Source of the DNA: Gremmenia infestans | Taxonomy: Eukaryota; Ascomycota; Leotiomycetes; Helotiales; Hamatocanthoscyphaceae | Direction of reading: 5' to 3' | NCBI GenBank assembly: GCA_032629725.1 | Contig: JAFEVB010000007.1 | Span: 1,860,001-1,924,000 of the forward strand | Length of the DNA: 64,000 nt | In this document: in pieces, positions 22,806 through 33,889 of the stretch | Layout: every line of letters begins with the position of its first letter | Numbering within the stretch: position 1 is the stretch's first letter | Translations under genes and position numbers: made by a program | Notes under the pieces: generated by a model | Databases searched by the model: none | What the model was told of the DNA's origin: nothing | Seen by the model: only the letters and a program-made list of their open reading frames with translations

Positions 22806-24060
22806 TCATCCATGAACAACTTGGGGCAAACTTTCCTCCACTTTGCGCATGACGTTGTATGCTTCGCTCGCAAGTTCCCTCGTATGTCTCGGCAGAACAG
22901 CTGACCTGCTATACGAATGAAGAGACCGTCTCCAAGACGGCCACTTATGTCTACTACGATCCACGATCCTCGTTGCCTCGCGAGTGGGAAATGCATTATT
23001 ACTTGCCCAGACCTCTCTTCCGGCAAGGTGGATCCAATGCAAAGACTGTTCGAGTCCGAAATGAAGACATCCGCTTCCATCGTGCAATACCCGAGTCTTG
23101 CCAGTATGAGAAGTGCCGAGTGGATAGTGTAAAGCCTGGTGTGCTAGTTCTGAAAGGTCTTGGATTCCAGCTCCTGTAAGCACTGCGAAGAAGTAGTTGG
23201 AGTTTCTCCAGTACATGGCCTGTCTAAGTTGATAGATGGTGGAAGGGCTGATATAACGGTGGCATACTGTAGGTAGCACTATTAGCTGTGGTCGTTTGGC
23301 ATTGAAGGGAATATACTCGTACTACTCACCTTTAAAATTTCGATACACTGCCTCTTTCAGCAGTGGCAAGTCCTTCCACAGTACCACATCTTCACGCTCG
23401 ACTTTGACCCCAACAGCATCTGGTAGGTCACGGAGACACCTCATTGTTTCGACCAGTTTCAGGACGACAGTTCTCCCCCGAGCTGTGCGACAATTGAAGT
23501 CAGCTTTAGCTTTTTGAAGATGATATAATCACCGCAGATGGCGGGTAGGAAGCAAGCGATCCAAACAGCATCGGTATATTCATCAACCACCATGCACCTC
23601 AACTAGAACACCACGAGGTCACTTTACCTCTCTGCACACAATCTAACACACAAACCCAAAGATCGTTCAAAAGCCACCCCTCCACCCCTTCCCGCGGCCT
23701 CAGCAGAGCTATCTTCTCCGCCGCAGCCCTCGGAGACAAGTCACTGCGAACCCCAACCAGCTGATCGAAGAGTGCATGCAGCGGCCTTTGATCTGCAGGT
23801 AAGCTACCAGTGTTTGATATAGAACATGTCTGTATAGTGCTGTCGTTTGTACCTGCGTCCGAGTTGCTGAAACTTCTGCGTGATTCATGTGTGGGTGTAG
23901 GTGTGGCGACTGGGGCGGGTATAGGGTTAAGTGTACTGATGTAAGGTGCGCGACGGATGGTGGTAAAGGGGGAGCTTGGCTGCTTTTCTGCAGTCCTGTT
24001 CTGGGATCTCGTAGTCCTCTTGTGGGATTTCGTGATCCTGTTCTTGGAGTCACTTAACAT
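22806..24060 (-). CDS. DUF3632-like fungal protein of unknown function
   Basis: Three exons on the minus strand (24060-23628, 23503-23330, 23266-22806) encode 355 aa; the introns are 124 and 63 nt. The first 100 residues are low-complexity (Ser/Thr/Pro/Arg). The rest is helical with landmarks I associate with DUF3632: a VETMRCLRDLP segment, VLWKDLPLLKEAVYRNF, then YWRNSNYFFAVLTGAGIQDL, and near the end KWPSWRRSLHSYS with HTRELASEAYNVMRKVEE. The spliced frame is the only one that joins these. The first intron lacks an obvious branch site and its boundaries are tentative. No catalytic residues are known for the family, and neighbours give no hint of its role. Confidence 0.55.
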
Positions 24061-24592
24061 CTTATTTGAAGGACGGCAGAGCAGCGAAGAAGTAAGTGCC
24101 TGTTTGTCCGTGAGAGAGGCGATTCGGATGAATGTTGTACTGTATTAGTCTGTCGGCGATACAGATGATGTGTGAAAGAATGTAATCGTACTTGATGTTG
24201 CGAATGAAAGACATATGATGTGACAGTGTTATGAGATTGGAAATTCGTGAAAGTTAGTGGCCACATTGGGACGACGTGGGACTGAGAAGCTCCTTCCCAC
24301 TAACATCGCTTCTTGAATGTACTCACTCGGGTCAAAGGGGAAGCCAGAACCTAATATCTTGACAGCGAAGAATAGACGGTGCTTTGGAACTCTTGAAATT
24401 GGCACCTCTGATTTATAACTCACTACGCAGTAAGCAAGGTTGTTGTGCTCAAGACCGAGCAAAATGACACAGCCGCGAGAATGCCCAAATGAAGGCTCTA
24501 AGGATGAACGGTTCTCTATTTAATTTCTATGTTATCCTCATCTAGGCATCATAATTCGACAAAATGCAACGGAACGTCGAGAAAGAAAACAT
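24061..24592. other. Intergenic spacer
   Basis: This lies between the DUF3632-like gene start and the thioredoxin reductase stop. A 77-codon minus-strand frame at 24229-24462 has no recognisable domain and is not called. Nothing else was seen. Confidence 0.5.
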
Positions 24593-25855
24593 CTATAGCA
24601 AAGGGTTGGATCTGTATTCAGGAACCACAACATTGTTGCTCTTCTCCGCCCCATTCTCCGCGTCCAAATCAAGGCCATCTTCCTGTTCAGCGAGGAATTT
24701 CTCCGCTTCAAGAGCTGCCATGCAACCAGAGCCTAGCAGAACGTAAGTATCGTGTCTCAAACTTCAAACTTCCAGGGAAAAGATAGGGGGGAACATACCA
24801 GCAGAAGTAATAGCCTGTCTATACCTCTTATCTTGCACATCCCCCGCGGCAAACACGCCCTCAACATTCGTGTAACTAGTTCCAGGCTTCGTGACAATAT
24901 ATCCCTCCTCACACGTATCCACGACGCCCTTAAAAAGCGCCGTAGCCGGATCGTGGCCCACGGCATAAAACAGCCCATTCGCCTCCATCTTCTCCTCCTT
25001 CCCGCTCTTCACATCCTTAATAACCATATGACTCATCAACCCCTTCTCATCCCCCGTAATCTCACCCCCCACATGGTTAAACTTAACCGTCACCTTCTTA
25101 TTAGCCAACAACCGCTTCGCCATCGTCTTAGAAGCCCGAAGCACATCTTTCCGCACCAGCACCGTAACATGCGATCCGTATTTCGTCAAGAACATCGCTT
25201 CTTCTGCTGCCGAATCTCCCCCACCGATCACGACCAACGGCTTGTTTCGGTAGATGGGCACTGCGCCGTCGCACACGGCGCACGCCGAGATCCCATTCTG
25301 CCAGAACTTGTCCTCACCCGGCAGGCCTAAACGGCGCGCTGACGCACCCGTGGCGATGATAACCGCGTCCGCGGTGTGCGGGGGCTCGTCTTCGCTGTAC
25401 TCGGGCCAGTATTTGAAAGGGCGCGAGGAGAGATCGACTTTGGCGACTGTTTCGGTGATGATCTGGGTGCCGAAACGTTCGGATTGTGCGCGCATTTTGT
25501 CCTGCAGAACGCGTGGGTATTAGCAAGAGGGTAGGATAGATTTGCATGTGAAACTGGAGAGGAGGGGGTATTACCATCAATTCAGCACCACCGACTCCAT
25601 CAGGGAACCCAGGATAGTTCTCTACATCAGTCGTCGTGGTCAACTGGCCACCCGCCGCAATGCCATTTGCTAGGAACCCTTCATACAGCACAGCTACATT
25701 CCCATTTCTCTTTAGCAACCAGCCAACCATTTATTCATTCTCCCAATAATCAGAAAGGGAGAGGAACACTTACGTTTCAATTCCGCCCTCGCAAGATACA
25801 CAGCAGCCGTGTGCGCCGCGGGACCAGACCCGATAATCACCACCTTGCTATGCAT
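24593..25855 (-). CDS. TRR1: Thioredoxin reductase (NADPH)
   Basis: Four exons on the minus strand (25855-25774, 25693-25575, 25501-24799, 24732-24593) encode 347 aa. The enzyme passes electrons from NADPH through FAD to thioredoxin. The FAD-binding GSGPAA is at residues 9-14, the redox pair CAVC at 141-144, the NADPH-binding GGGDSA at 160-165, and VEGVFAAGDV plus ITSAG close the FAD site. The tail ends PEYRSNPLL. Length and arrangement match the low-molecular-weight fungal and bacterial type. The ATG at 25855 is the first in the leader downstream of a TATAAAAA box. In frame upstream, 40 stop-free codons back to a CTG at 25975 encode a basic, serine/alanine-rich peptide like a mitochondrial presequence, so a second, longer isoform is possible. 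Confidence 0.95.
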
Positions 25856-25975
25856 GCTTCTCTCCCTCACACTATTCGATCTCGCGATCGGTTTCTGCTG
25901 TATGCTTGCTGCTGCTGCGAGGCTTAGTCCCGACGAGCCTGCGCGGAAAGTTCGTTTGAGGGTTGAGGAAAACAG
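25856..25975 (-). other. Possible non-AUG N-terminal extension of thioredoxin reductase
   Basis: On the minus strand, 40 codons in frame with and directly upstream of the TRR1 ATG contain no stop. They start at CTG 25975 with adenine at -3 (context AAGCTGT). The peptide begins LFSSTLKRTFRAGSSGLSLA and has five Arg and two Lys over its 40 residues, with a single acidic residue at position 38. That is the profile of a mitochondrial targeting peptide. Translation from CTG is inferred, not shown. Confidence 0.5.
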
Positions 25976-26074
25976 CTTGACTGTTTTTCTCTTTCTATTT
26001 GTGTTTTTTCTTCTTCTTTTTTTTGAAGAGTATTTCGTAGGTGTTTTGACGAAGGAACTTGAGGGAACGAGGGC

Positions 26075-26082
26075 TTTTTATA
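26075..26082 (-). promoter_or_regulatory. TATA box of the thioredoxin reductase gene
   Basis: TATAAAAA on the minus strand lies about 220 nt upstream of the first ATG (25855). It is the only TATA-like element close to the gene and would place transcription start near 26040-26050, upstream of the CTG codon at 25975. Confidence 0.45.
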
Positions 26083-26477
26083 TGTAGGGAAGTGAAGTGG
26101 TTGATTCCTAAGTTGTTTTCGCGTCTCTGCCCCTCCAAAAAGTTGATTTCCAAACCTAAAGGTTCTGGCCGGGCCAGCCTCGTTGATGTGTCAGCAGGGT
26201 AGGCCCAGATGCGCCGAGGTACATTTGTATTCAAGTATCCACATTTATAATAGCCGATCTCATAATCAGCAAAGGAAAAGCAGTACGTAGAGCTCGCTAT
26301 TCTTGCGAGAAGGAAGCTGCATATTCCAGCTTATTTCCATCATCTTGCCCTTTGCAACGTTGAAGCTCAAAATAGAGGGAAAGAATCGATTATATCTAGT
26401 TGTCTAACGCCCATGTAATCGCCAACCAACCATCCCCAGGGAATTTATCTATCTCATAAACACATATTCATTGAATC

Positions 26478-26500
26478 AAGTCCAAGTCCAAGTCCAAGCC
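26478..26500. repeat. TCCAAG hexamer repeat
   Basis: Nearly four tandem TCCAAG units lie immediately 3' of the snx4 stop codon (in its 3' UTR). Confidence 0.8.
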
Positions 26501-26506
26501 AACTTC

Positions 26507-27958
26507 CTAAGCAAGCGGTGCTCCAAGATTCTCCATCTCCTTCACGTACCTCTCCCAAATCTCAATATTCTTCCCATAAAAGTCTACATGTGCATCAGCC
26601 AGCCCACCAAATTGAGTCTTGAACTCAATCCGCTTTATCCTTTCAAAATCCGCCACTTCTCGCACAACCTCTTCATCAAAAGCTTCGGTGGTTTTCTTCG
26701 ACTCCTCAACCCCACCTGTCAAATCCTCTATTCTCATCTCGAGTTTTCGAAGCCGTTCGCGTCGTGATTGTTCGTGATCGACTCCTCGGACATCTTCAAT
26801 CTTGCTGCGGATGAACCCAGCTGTGCCAGTTGTAGAAGCACCAGGAGTAGCTAGAATATCACGGTCCGACGTTGATTTCGTCAAGTATTCAGTCAGCTGT
26901 TCAAAGTCCAATTGTTTCTGCTCCCGCGCCTTGAGCAGATTCTTGACTGCCGTGCTATACGCCTGCATGTCCCTCAAACTCCCCAGATAATCCTGGTCCG
27001 TGTGATCCCTCAACGTCTTCATCCCAGCAGAAGTATCCTGTACACTCGCCGCAAAAGCATGGACAGACGGTTCTACTCCAGGCTCTAGAGTGATAAGCTT
27101 CTGGAATTGCTCGGCCAGATCTTTGTAATCCGTTTCCAAATCCCCTTCTCGCCGAGCCACCCTGGCCACAATTTTCTCAACATGCCCAAGATCCTCATCA
27201 AGCTTGTCCGATTTCTCCCTTACTTCAATGAATCGCTTATCCGGTTTGTGTACTTTTGTAAAAGCATTTATGAACGTATCGGTAAAATTGTCAAACACGC
27301 CCGTTGCGCCTTGTTCAGATGCCGACGACCCCCGCTGCGGACGACTCTTCATCGTAGCATTCCAGTCCTGGCTCTCCAGGAAGATGATAAGTAGCGCGCT
27401 TCGTCTCAGGACAGGATGAAGCGCTAACCGCGCAAGAAAACGATGCAACGAGTTAGCCCTTCGATAAGTGAAGTCCGTCCCAAACCGATCACCCCGCACA
27501 TACTCCATCTTATGCTTATCCGGCAACGGCGGGACCGCACATGCTGGGTATTCTTTCGAGAGCGTTTTGTAGAGGAATACGAAGTCTGTGAAGCGCCTGC
27601 GGACTGAGGTGTTTGGTTTCTGGAAGGAGGGGAAAGTTGTCTGAGATAGTCAGTATAGCTTCAGCATGATTTGTGCAGGGAGACAAGCATTTGTCGTCAC
27701 CAGATATGACACATAAGCATCTTTAGAGCCGTCGTTCTCTTTCAGGGGAGAAGTAACTGTACATTCCAATACCCCCTCTCCAACGCCAGCCAGGTCAAGG
27801 CCATCCGCATGGCTGCCCAGTGGCCCCTCGGTATGTCTCCTACTACCCGTATTCTCTTGGTCTTCAACTGCAGCTCCCGGACTACCGACACTAGATGCAG
27901 GTTCACGGGCAGCATGATCGCTTTGCCAGCTTACATTGGCGAAATCGTCGTTGTCCAT
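26507..27958 (-). CDS. snx4: Sorting nexin Snx4/Atg24 (PX-BAR)
   Basis: Two exons on the minus strand (27958-27701 and 27640-26507; 60-nt intron, phase 0) encode 463 aa. Snx4 binds PtdIns3P on endosomes and recycles cargo such as SNAREs; it also supports selective autophagy. After a 60-residue acidic disordered start, the PX domain begins with KDAYVSYL and includes the phosphoinositide-binding RRRF at 100-103, then PPLPDKHKMEYVRGDRF (around 124-140). A BAR-type coiled coil fills about residues 220-463 (HVEKIVARVARREGDLETDY and following). The intron falls inside the PX domain; the spliced product gives SYLTTFPSF where most relatives have two more residues, so the donor (GTGACG) is slightly unusual. 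Length is as expected. Confidence 0.9.
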
Positions 27959-28469
27959 GGCGGCGGATCTGCGCGGGGCAGGCGAAAGCGAGGCGTGATT
28001 ATCCTGGATATTTTGGGAAATTTGGGTGTGAACTACGTCGTTGGTTGTTTGCAGATATTCATCTGCTTTTCCGTATCATAATCTGTGGGAATTCCTAATA
28101 GCAAACTGAATAGTAGGCAGCTGAGCTGTTCGGTAGCTGCTGATTGCTGGCGCGGCGGCGATGATGTATCCGGCCTTGGCGCCCAACTTTAAATATGGTC
28201 ACATGATCCAGGCACAATGCCATTCATCATACCTTTATGAATCCCGACAAAGCGCGACGCAACAGAGGGGGTAATTTCTTACTTTGAATGGTGAGGATAT
28301 ATATATTAAATACATTTAGACTTGATAATGCTTCCTAATGTGTCTCTTGGAGGTTTTCTAGCCAGTAGGTGCTTGTTCTCCGTCTCCGTCCCACCTTTCT
28401 GTAACGTCCGATTCACTCATTCAAACTTGTATTGTAATAGTTGGAATAGGTTTCAAAAATAATAACCGA
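27959..28469. other. Intergenic, snx4 promoter and tRNA upstream region
   Basis: No open frame or RNA gene other than the tRNA at its right end. It includes an AT-rich patch around 28295-28320. Confidence 0.5.
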
Positions 28470-28596
28470 GCCTGGTTAGTTCAGTGGTAGAATACATGCT
28501 TTGGGTATCTGACGCTTTGAGGCTAGCACTTGCTAGCTTCCAGCGTTACTCAAATCTGATTGTATGTGGTCGCAGGTTCAATCCCTGCATCAGGCC
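28470..28596 (+). tRNA. tRNA-Pro (anticodon UGG) with a 55-nt intron
   Basis: A full cloverleaf can be folded. The acceptor stem GCCTGGT pairs with ATCAGGC. The D arm is GTTC...GAAT. The anticodon stem CATGC pairs with GTATG around loop TTTGGG+T, giving anticodon TGG. The T arm is GCAGG-TTCAATC-CCTGC, and the discriminator base is C. The intron occupies 28506-28560, directly after position 37 as in all nuclear tRNA introns. It contains a CCA able to pair with the anticodon, plus a GCTAGC hairpin. The D arm resembles fungal tRNA-Gly more than the usual tRNA-Pro, and box B has CAATC instead of CGANTC, so identity rests on the anticodon. Confidence 0.8.
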
Positions 28597-29328
28597 GTTT
28601 AATTAAATTTTTGCATCGCTTTTTCGATTCTTTGTATATCTTTTTTTGCGCTAGAAAAGGGCTTAATACATATATGAAATTTGAATTTATACTCGGTAAT
28701 AATTTATCACTTAATAAAGGTTTCAGATGTATTACATCTTCTATTTGTTTTTGAAAGATTGCTTAACTAAAAAAGAGCTCAATTACGCATAAAAACAACC
28801 AGATACGGAATGTAGGAAAAGGTATATAGTAGAGAGCATATACTATCTGAGGAATAGGTATCTGGCTTGGGCAGGAAGGACCCAGATGTGTTACATGGTC
28901 TTCGTACAGTACAATAATGGAATTAATAACAATTAACCAAATACGGAAGGGTCACAAGAGTAGGTAGTATTTCATGATAGCTTTAGACAAAAGCCGCGAG
29001 TCTATGTATGATCCCTATATAGAAGAACAAGATCAGCGCGTGAGGAGCAAAACAAACCAGAATTTTTACAACAAGGATATATATATATATATAGAGCGCG
29101 AACTACGAATGAGACTCAAGTAGGAAACTTTCTTGGGAGTCAGCTACCAATTATATATTGTTATAGAAGTGAGCTTTACCTTGGAGTTGCACGAAATTGG
29201 ACCCTGCATCTCGGTAAAACCCCGCCAAACCTCTTCAAAACATTCACAACCTCTTATCTCCTGCCCTGCCCCCACCCTCCTCCAGTACATAAAGGTATAC
29301 GTCGCGCCCACGAAAGTCGGGTAATGGA
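28597..29328. other. Intergenic, AT-rich
   Basis: No gene seen. It includes a short TA run near 29078-29092. The last 200 bp are presumably the promoter of the downstream membrane protein gene. Confidence 0.5.
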
Positions 29329-31330
29329 ATGCCTTCCTTCTTCGACTTCCAACAAGGCCACGACCCGCGCGGGGCAACAAGCGATAGCTCGCCCCTTTTA
29401 GGACGCTTTCGCGCCGTGCCGGATGCGTCGCGACGGAATGGGGCCCATAGAAATAGTCTGAGTCTGCTGGGCAGCTTTACGACTGGTAGGAGATATGCGG
29501 GCGTGTTTGGAAATGGAGATGTTGGCGATGATAGCAGTGCAGATGACCAGGATGGGGACGCAGTGGGGATGGTAAAAGGGTTCTCGAGGACATTCAGGGA
29601 TCTTTGGCTGGATCCGAAGCAGGCCGCTGTGGCGAGGGTGGTGGATAAGTGGTGGACAAGATGGACGGTGCTGGTTGTGCTACCGGCTGCTTTGGTGAGT
29701 GCTTTGACAGATGTGATATAAGAGGCATGCTCATGATCTCGCAGGCTGTAGCTTGGTGTGCTTTACCGTTCCCTCAGTACGATCTACCAGATGACGATGA
29801 TGTGCAAGCATTCAGCTTTGGTCCGGATGCTCTAGGACACAAGGTACCAGGTCATGGAGAAGCTCGAGTAGAGATCAATTTCTGGTTCTTCTTGTTTGTG
29901 TACTACGGCTTCTATAATATAACTGCTTTGATGTGGATTACGAAAGTGTTCAACATCTACAGTCTGAACTGGTCAGTACTGGTATTCCCCCCTCCGAAGA
30001 CATATACTAATTCCAGAAGGTGGCCGCAGAGTCTAGGTTTTCCGTTTACAGTCTCAGTCATTGCAGCTATATCAATCGCAGCACCAATCCCTATCTACTA
30101 CTTCCCCCAATCAAGATATTTCACGAAACACAATACGGTATGGATATGTTGGACCTTTTTCACCATGGCAATGCCACTTATCATCGCCTTTGCCATTCTC
30201 ATGAACCACGAGCGCCATCTGGGACTTCGACAATCTCTTTCCGAAACACAGCGCATATTTACATCCTCGTGGTGGACGGGAGAGACCGAGACAATTGTGG
30301 GAAGAGACCCACAGCGAAGGCCAGCAGTCCAGCAATCAACGTTTGATCCTGATGCTCCGCTGGAAGTTGCTCTTGCTACAGACAATATGAATCGTCGAGA
30401 AATGTCTCTAAGGAAGCGCTGGATTCCAGCTAGCTTTGTTAGATTCATATGGTTTTGCTTAGCCCTCTTCATCGGTATGCTAGCTTATGTCTTGGGAGAA
30501 GCATATGCCGAGACATATCTAAGAACCTTGCCACATACAACTTTTGCTACCATTGTCTACGTCTACAGCTGGGTGGCAACCGTGCACATCCTGGACGGAA
30601 TCGTAGGCTGGATACTGGGTGGAAACGAAGGTGAGAGAGTGGGGAGTTATCCCCTAGGTTGGATATTCAAACTGTACGCGAACCCCTATCCCGCCTCAAA
30701 TGCATGCTAATAAAGTCCAGCTACTTCGCACTAACCTACCAAACCTATGTCCGAGCTCTATACGCCCGTCTCCGCTCCCCTGAACAGTTCATATATCTCC
30801 AAATCCTCTCATCATCATTCCTGATCATCCTCGGACCCCTCACAATGTCCAAACCCTTCCACTACGTCCTGAGCCTCCTCTCTATAAACGGTCAAACCCT
30901 CCCATCCTACCAGAAGTTCTGCGCCAGGAATATCTTCATCAGAGGTCTAGCGGAGAATGTCTCTATGCTCACGTTCCTGGGCTCCATTCTCGTGCTTCAT
31001 TACGGGAGTAACAAGGACGTCTACCCCTACTTCGCATTCGACTCCGAGAACTCCCCTCCCCAATTATCCCGTGGAGGTCTGCCCATCGGCGGCGGCGAAA
31101 TGTACGATTTCGGACTCACGTTCTACGCCTCTCTCGTCACCTGGGCATGCGAGATAGTCGCCGGCTGGATCGTACGACGCATCCTATGGTATGGATGGGC
31201 TTCAGACGTTACGGGGGAAGCAAAGGCGGATCTGGCCATGTGGCCCGAGTTGTTGCCTACGGGCGTGGTTGTCATGGTTCATGTGTTGCAGAACATGTTG
31301 TTTTCGATTGTGCGGCTGAAATTCCATTGA
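29329..31330 (+). CDS. Polytopic membrane protein of unknown function, conserved-looking
   Basis: Four exons (29329-29694, 29745-29971, 30020-30673, 30721-31330) encode 618 aa. The first 100 residues are soluble and Ser/Gly-rich. Then follow roughly eight to ten hydrophobic segments, for example WTVLVVLPAALAVAWCALPF, INFWFFLFVYYGFYNITALM, FTVSVIAAISIAAPIPIYYF, FIWFCLALFIGMLAYVLG and FLIILGPLTMS. A 90-residue hydrophilic loop near 300 carries ERHLGLRQSLSETQR. I do not recognise a named family. The second intron (48 nt) is stop-free and in frame; using the acceptor three bases earlier would create a TGA, so CCAGAAG was chosen. The other introns are 50 and 47 nt. Confidence 0.75.
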
Positions 31331-32235
31331 TGTTGTATGTATGGGTTTGGGTATTTTGCAGCATGGCGTTAAGGGATCGATCATATACTTATACCCCAGC
31401 GTTGTTTCTTCCGTCACTAGCGTTGTCTTTGTCATATAGCGCTTGTTCGTAATCTTAATAATAATGTGAGGCACTGCAATGAGACCGGTTTTGAGGCCAA
31501 TGGAAAGACCTGGCGCGAGTTCTAGATATTTCGCACTTTCTATACGTCCATAACATCACGCAGCTTCGAATTGCAGGTCCGTATAGCAATTCTATAATAA
31601 ACATATAAACATTACAAGAAACCCCTTAAAGTCACGCTACCCCAGTCTCGGCTGCTTTCAAGGCTCGCCTCGCTTAAGAAGGGGTACAGTTGAAGGGCTT
31701 ATTCGAATAGCACCTTTGATTTAGTACTTGTATATATAGTACGGTCACATATCTATCCAGGGGATTGAATCGAAACTCTGCCTAAAAATACCTGGTATGC
31801 AATCCTCTTTCTCGAATCTACACGGACGAAGGAATCGGCATGCGAATATGGGCCGAATATATGGAGTTCTGTACGGACGTAAAGGATCCCGCTAGTTGCA
31901 ACCTCCCGACGACCCCAGCTTTCACGACCCTAACCTTAAACAAGAGACGTAGCGGAACAATTTTACGGCCGATACGCGAATGCGAATCTATATGTATACG
32001 TAAAAGTAAACGTTCAACTTTCAGACCATGTGATTCTTTTGTATATATATGTTGCTGTAGCTTCTTCGCCGAGGGGATTGAATCTCGCTACATCCTCATT
32101 ACTACACTAGACAGAGAAGAAATTTTTCTTGCACTTGAGCTTTCTATTATTTCTATTTTTGCAACTCTGCCTTAACACAAAGCCCTTTCTTTTTCTATTA
32201 TAACTCCCCACAAAAACACATATTGTATCTTCACG
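31331..32235. other. Intergenic spacer, no gene seen
   Basis: A 111-codon frame at 31840-32175 lacks any domain and contains promoter-like sequence, so it is not called. No repeat or RNA gene was found. Confidence 0.5.
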
Positions 32236-33427
32236 ATGAAGACTTCATTCACAGGCTTTACCTCCCCAAAATCCCTTGTCCTCTTTCTCCTCGTCCCCTG
32301 CACATTTGCGCTCTTCAGTCTCTCTACGATCCGCTTCTTATACTACGGCAACTGGAGACAATGGGATCTGCCTGCAGCTCCGGGCGAGAAAATCTGGTTC
32401 GAGGGCGGGTTTAGGAAAATCGGCATGCAGGTGCATCTATGGAGTGTTATTCGTATGCCAGCCTCCCCTTCTCCCACCCCAAAGTCGGATTTCCCCATTT
32501 CCAGTTTCCAGTTTTCAAGCGTGATCGATTAGCTGATTTGGGAGTTGTGAAGCGGCGGGAATATCGCTGCCGTTGCAGTTTTTACCTGTTATGAGGAGGA
32601 AGTTTATGTATGCGCATAAAGTGGCTGGGCGGGCGCTTTTTGTCATGTTGATGGTGGGAAATATCAGTAAGTATAGATCCACTTTCCCCTCAAAAAAATC
32701 AGGTTCTTTTTGGAAATAACAAGGACGGATCTGACAAAGTGGGAATAGCGGCAATTGCAATCGCAAACCGCTCATTCGGAGGAACGCTCGATACGCAATG
32801 TTTCGCCGTCCTGCTAGCCATCTCCACTAGCGTATCGGTGTACAAGGCATGGAAATCTATCCGCGAACTGAAAATCGACAGCCACCGGGAGTGGGTGCTA
32901 AGGACGTGGGCGTATACTGGCTCAGTTCGTGCTTCCTCCCTTCCCCTCTATCCCACCCTAATCAATGGATGAATGAATAAATCCACCAAACCAGAAGCAA
33001 AATCTAACTAAAATAGATTCTTTCTCTCCGAATCGTAATGGTATTCTTCATTCTGGGCATAAACGCCGTCTGTCCAAACCGCTTCCACTTCGTGCTTAGC
33101 TGCGAGGAGCTCGCATACCTCTACCGCTCCAACGCTGGCGATCTTGCTACCCTCGCACGGAACTACCCAACCTGTAGTTCGCTCACTAATGGTCTTGGAA
33201 GCGCCGACGTGTTTGTTCCTGTCCCTGCAAATTGGAGCACGACGCTGCTCGAGAATCGAACTGCGATGGTGAATTTGGTGTTTGGGGCGAGTGGGGTGGT
33301 GGGGTATTTTATTAATGTGTTTTTGTTGGAGATCTATTTGAATAGCACGAGAGATGAGAGTGAGAGGTTGAGGAAGGTTAGTGAGGTGAGGAGGAGGGCG
33401 GCGGGGTTGGAGAAGAAGGAACAGTGA
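32236..33427 (+). CDS. DUF2306 multi-pass membrane protein
   Basis: Four exons (32236-32452, 32553-32666, 32749-32924, 33017-33427) encode 305 aa. The joined sequence shows membrane helices at the start (LVLFLLVPCTFALFSLSTI), then HLWSVIPAGISLPLQFLPVM across the first splice. After KFMYAHKVAGRALFVMLM, a block of helices leads to REWVLRTWAYTGSILSLRIV across the third splice. These HLW...PAG and H+...R motifs are typical of DUF2306, a heme- or quinol-like membrane family without firm function. The first acceptor is GTGAAG rather than the earlier TTAG, because only that choice restores the conserved IPAG. The C-terminus is highly basic and acidic mixed, and probably cytosolic. Confidence 0.78.
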
Positions 33428-33889
33428 GGTGGGTGGTTTTGTCTCGTGTTTGGAAGGGGGGCCATTGCTTTTGTATTAATGATATATACACATGGATGCA
33501 GGTTTGGAACTCGTTTCCAGTAATTCAGAACAGAGATGAAGGAAATGAGAAAAGTGTGGAGACTAATCGAGAGCGTGATCAATCACTTGAAATACTTCCA
33601 TCACTAATTTGCGGAGGCTCTTGGACATAGACGAGGAGCTACGGGTTGCCTTGCGGTAAAAGTTTAACTCTTGTTCTCTATTACTGGGTATCTATTGTAA
33701 ATTCAAACGCTCGAACGGGTACACCAAATACAAGTACAATTACTAGCGAACAATTCCGACGTCCACGTTCGTATCTTCTGGCAAGTCTCTCCGAACTCCA
33801 TATTACCTTCCACCCCAAGAAATCCCTCCCACCCTCCATTCCCATGTAGAGACATGCCCGATATTTTTTGTTCCCTTCCCCAAAAACTT
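33428..33889. other. Short convergent spacer
   Basis: This is the 3' flanks of the DUF2306 gene (+) and the S41 protease gene (-). Nothing else was seen. Confidence 0.5.

Noticed and set aside
25314..25730. 138-codon minus-strand frame beginning inside the first thioredoxin reductase intron
   Set aside because: Its middle is TRR1 exon two; the ends are intron read-through. Splicing restores the family sequence.
31840..32175. 111-codon plus-strand frame upstream of the DUF2306 gene
   Set aside because: No domain, and it overlaps the likely promoter of that gene.
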